From: Serpentinimonas sp. | GTDB lineage: Bacteria; Pseudomonadota; Gammaproteobacteria; Burkholderiales; Burkholderiaceae_C | Length of the DNA stretch: 25,641 nucleotides | Assembly (NCBI GenBank): GCA_025458665.1 | Contig: JALOSG010000009.1 | Coordinates: forward strand, 1-25,641 | Reading direction: 5' to 3' | In this document: piece by piece, positions 24,714 through 25,641 of the stretch | How the letters are laid out: every line of letters starts with the position of its first letter | Position numbering within the stretch: position 1 is the stretch's first letter | The notes under the pieces: model-generated | Told to the model about the DNA's origin: nothing | Databases searched by the model: none | What the model saw: only the letters and a program-made list of their open reading frames with translations | Program-made: the position numbers and the translations under genes

Positions 24714-25004
24714 ATGAAACTTCGTCCTCTCGCCGATCGCGTGATCGTCAAGCGTATGGAAAACGAAACCAAGACCGCTTCGGGCATCGTGATCCCCGAC
24801 AACGCCGCCGAAAAGCCCGACCAGGGTGAGGTGATGGCTGTCGGCCCGGGCAAGACGAACGACAAGGGCGAGACCAAAGCCCTGAGCGTGAAAGTCGGCG
24901 ACCGCGTTCTGTTTGGCAAGTACAGCGGCCAGACCGTCAAGGTCGATGGCGACGAACTGCTGGTCATGAAGGAAGACGACCTCTTCGCCGTGGTGGAGAA
25001 GTGA
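24714..25004 (+). CDS. groES: Co-chaperonin GroES
   Basis: The 96-residue heptameric lid of the GroEL folding chamber. It begins MKLRPLADRVIVKRME and carries the mobile loop around ENETKTASGIVIPD (about residues 17-30), which docks to GroEL, then GDRVLFGKYSGQTVKVDG and the terminal segment DDLFAVVEK. Length and motifs are standard. AGGAG lies 7 bp before the ATG. It is the first gene of the heat-shock operon under a sigma32-like promoter and CIRCE, and groEL follows after 77 bp. Confidence 0.98.
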   Translation: MKLRPLADRVIVKRMENETKTASGIVIPDNAAEKPDQGEVMAVGPGKTNDKGETKALSVKVGDRVLFGKYSGQTVKVDGDELLVMKEDDLFAVVEK

Positions 25005-25010
25005 TTTCCC

Positions 25011-25033
25011 GCTGCCCGCCACTGGCAGGCAGC
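25011..25033 (+). other. Stem-loop between groES and groEL
   Basis: GCTGCC (25011-25016) and GGCAGC (25028-25033) can pair around an 11-base loop, just after the groES stop codon. Hairpins here may affect mRNA processing or the groES/groEL ratio. There is no T-run, so it is not a terminator. Weak evidence. Confidence 0.35.
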
Positions 25034-25081
25034 ACGGAACTCCGTCCAGAACCCAACCCCAATATTGAAGGAAACTGAAAA

Positions 25082-25641
<560 letters not shown>

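Overview
The window looks like chromosomal DNA of a GC-rich betaproteobacterium, most likely a member of the Comamonadaceae (Acidovorax/Hydrogenophaga/Rhodoferax type). The basis is high GC with strong third-position bias, a Burkholderiales-style ATP synthase operon with atpI, the DUF493-lipB-lipA block, a Bug-family binding protein, TRAP transport genes, and a groESL operon carrying both a heat-shock promoter and a CIRCE element. The assignment rests on protein resemblance by eye; no database search was run.

Region by region. (1) 1-4043, minus strand: the first part of the F1Fo ATP synthase operon, atpI-atpB-atpE-atpF-atpH-atpA, with atpA running off the left edge; a good sigma70-like promoter lies upstream of atpI. 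(2) 4209-9798, plus strand: DUF493 gene, lipB and lipA (lipoate synthesis), a CNNM/CBS membrane protein, a MarR regulator, a vanillate O-demethylase oxygenase (vanA) and a ketopantoate-reductase-like gene, all closely spaced. Two perfect inverted repeats sit between the MarR gene and vanA. (3) 9805-18013, minus strand: a long catabolic-looking run, dctP-dctQ-dctM (TRAP uptake), amidase, a 53-residue membrane protein, a GarR-type 3-hydroxyacid dehydrogenase, an HD-domain protein with a diiron-oxygenase-like ligand pattern, an RraA-type aldolase, and a Bug binding protein. A 13-bp-stem RNA hairpin separates dctP from dctQM. (4) 18316-19317, minus strand: a D-2-hydroxyacid dehydrogenase. (5) 19449-22377, plus strand: a 123-residue photoactive yellow protein (PYP) homologue, followed 25 bp later by a PAS-PAS-PAS-GGDEF-EAL protein. 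(6) 22361-24535, minus strand: a TonB-dependent receptor resembling PqqU/YncD. (7) 24604 to the right edge: the groES-groEL operon, with groEL cut by the edge.

The most unusual item is region 5. The PYP homologue keeps the chromophore cysteine and the tyrosine and glutamate that hold p-coumarate in classical PYP, in what appears to be a non-phototrophic bacterium. It sits directly in front of a cyclic-di-GMP enzyme with three PAS domains, which suggests a two-gene blue-light to c-di-GMP module. No tyrosine ammonia-lyase or coumarate-CoA ligase gene is in the window, so whether the protein carries a chromophore is open. The second point of interest is region 3, whose combination of TRAP uptake, amidase, possible HD oxygenase, aldolase and dehydrogenase suggests an unassigned pathway for an amide or hydroxy acid substrate.
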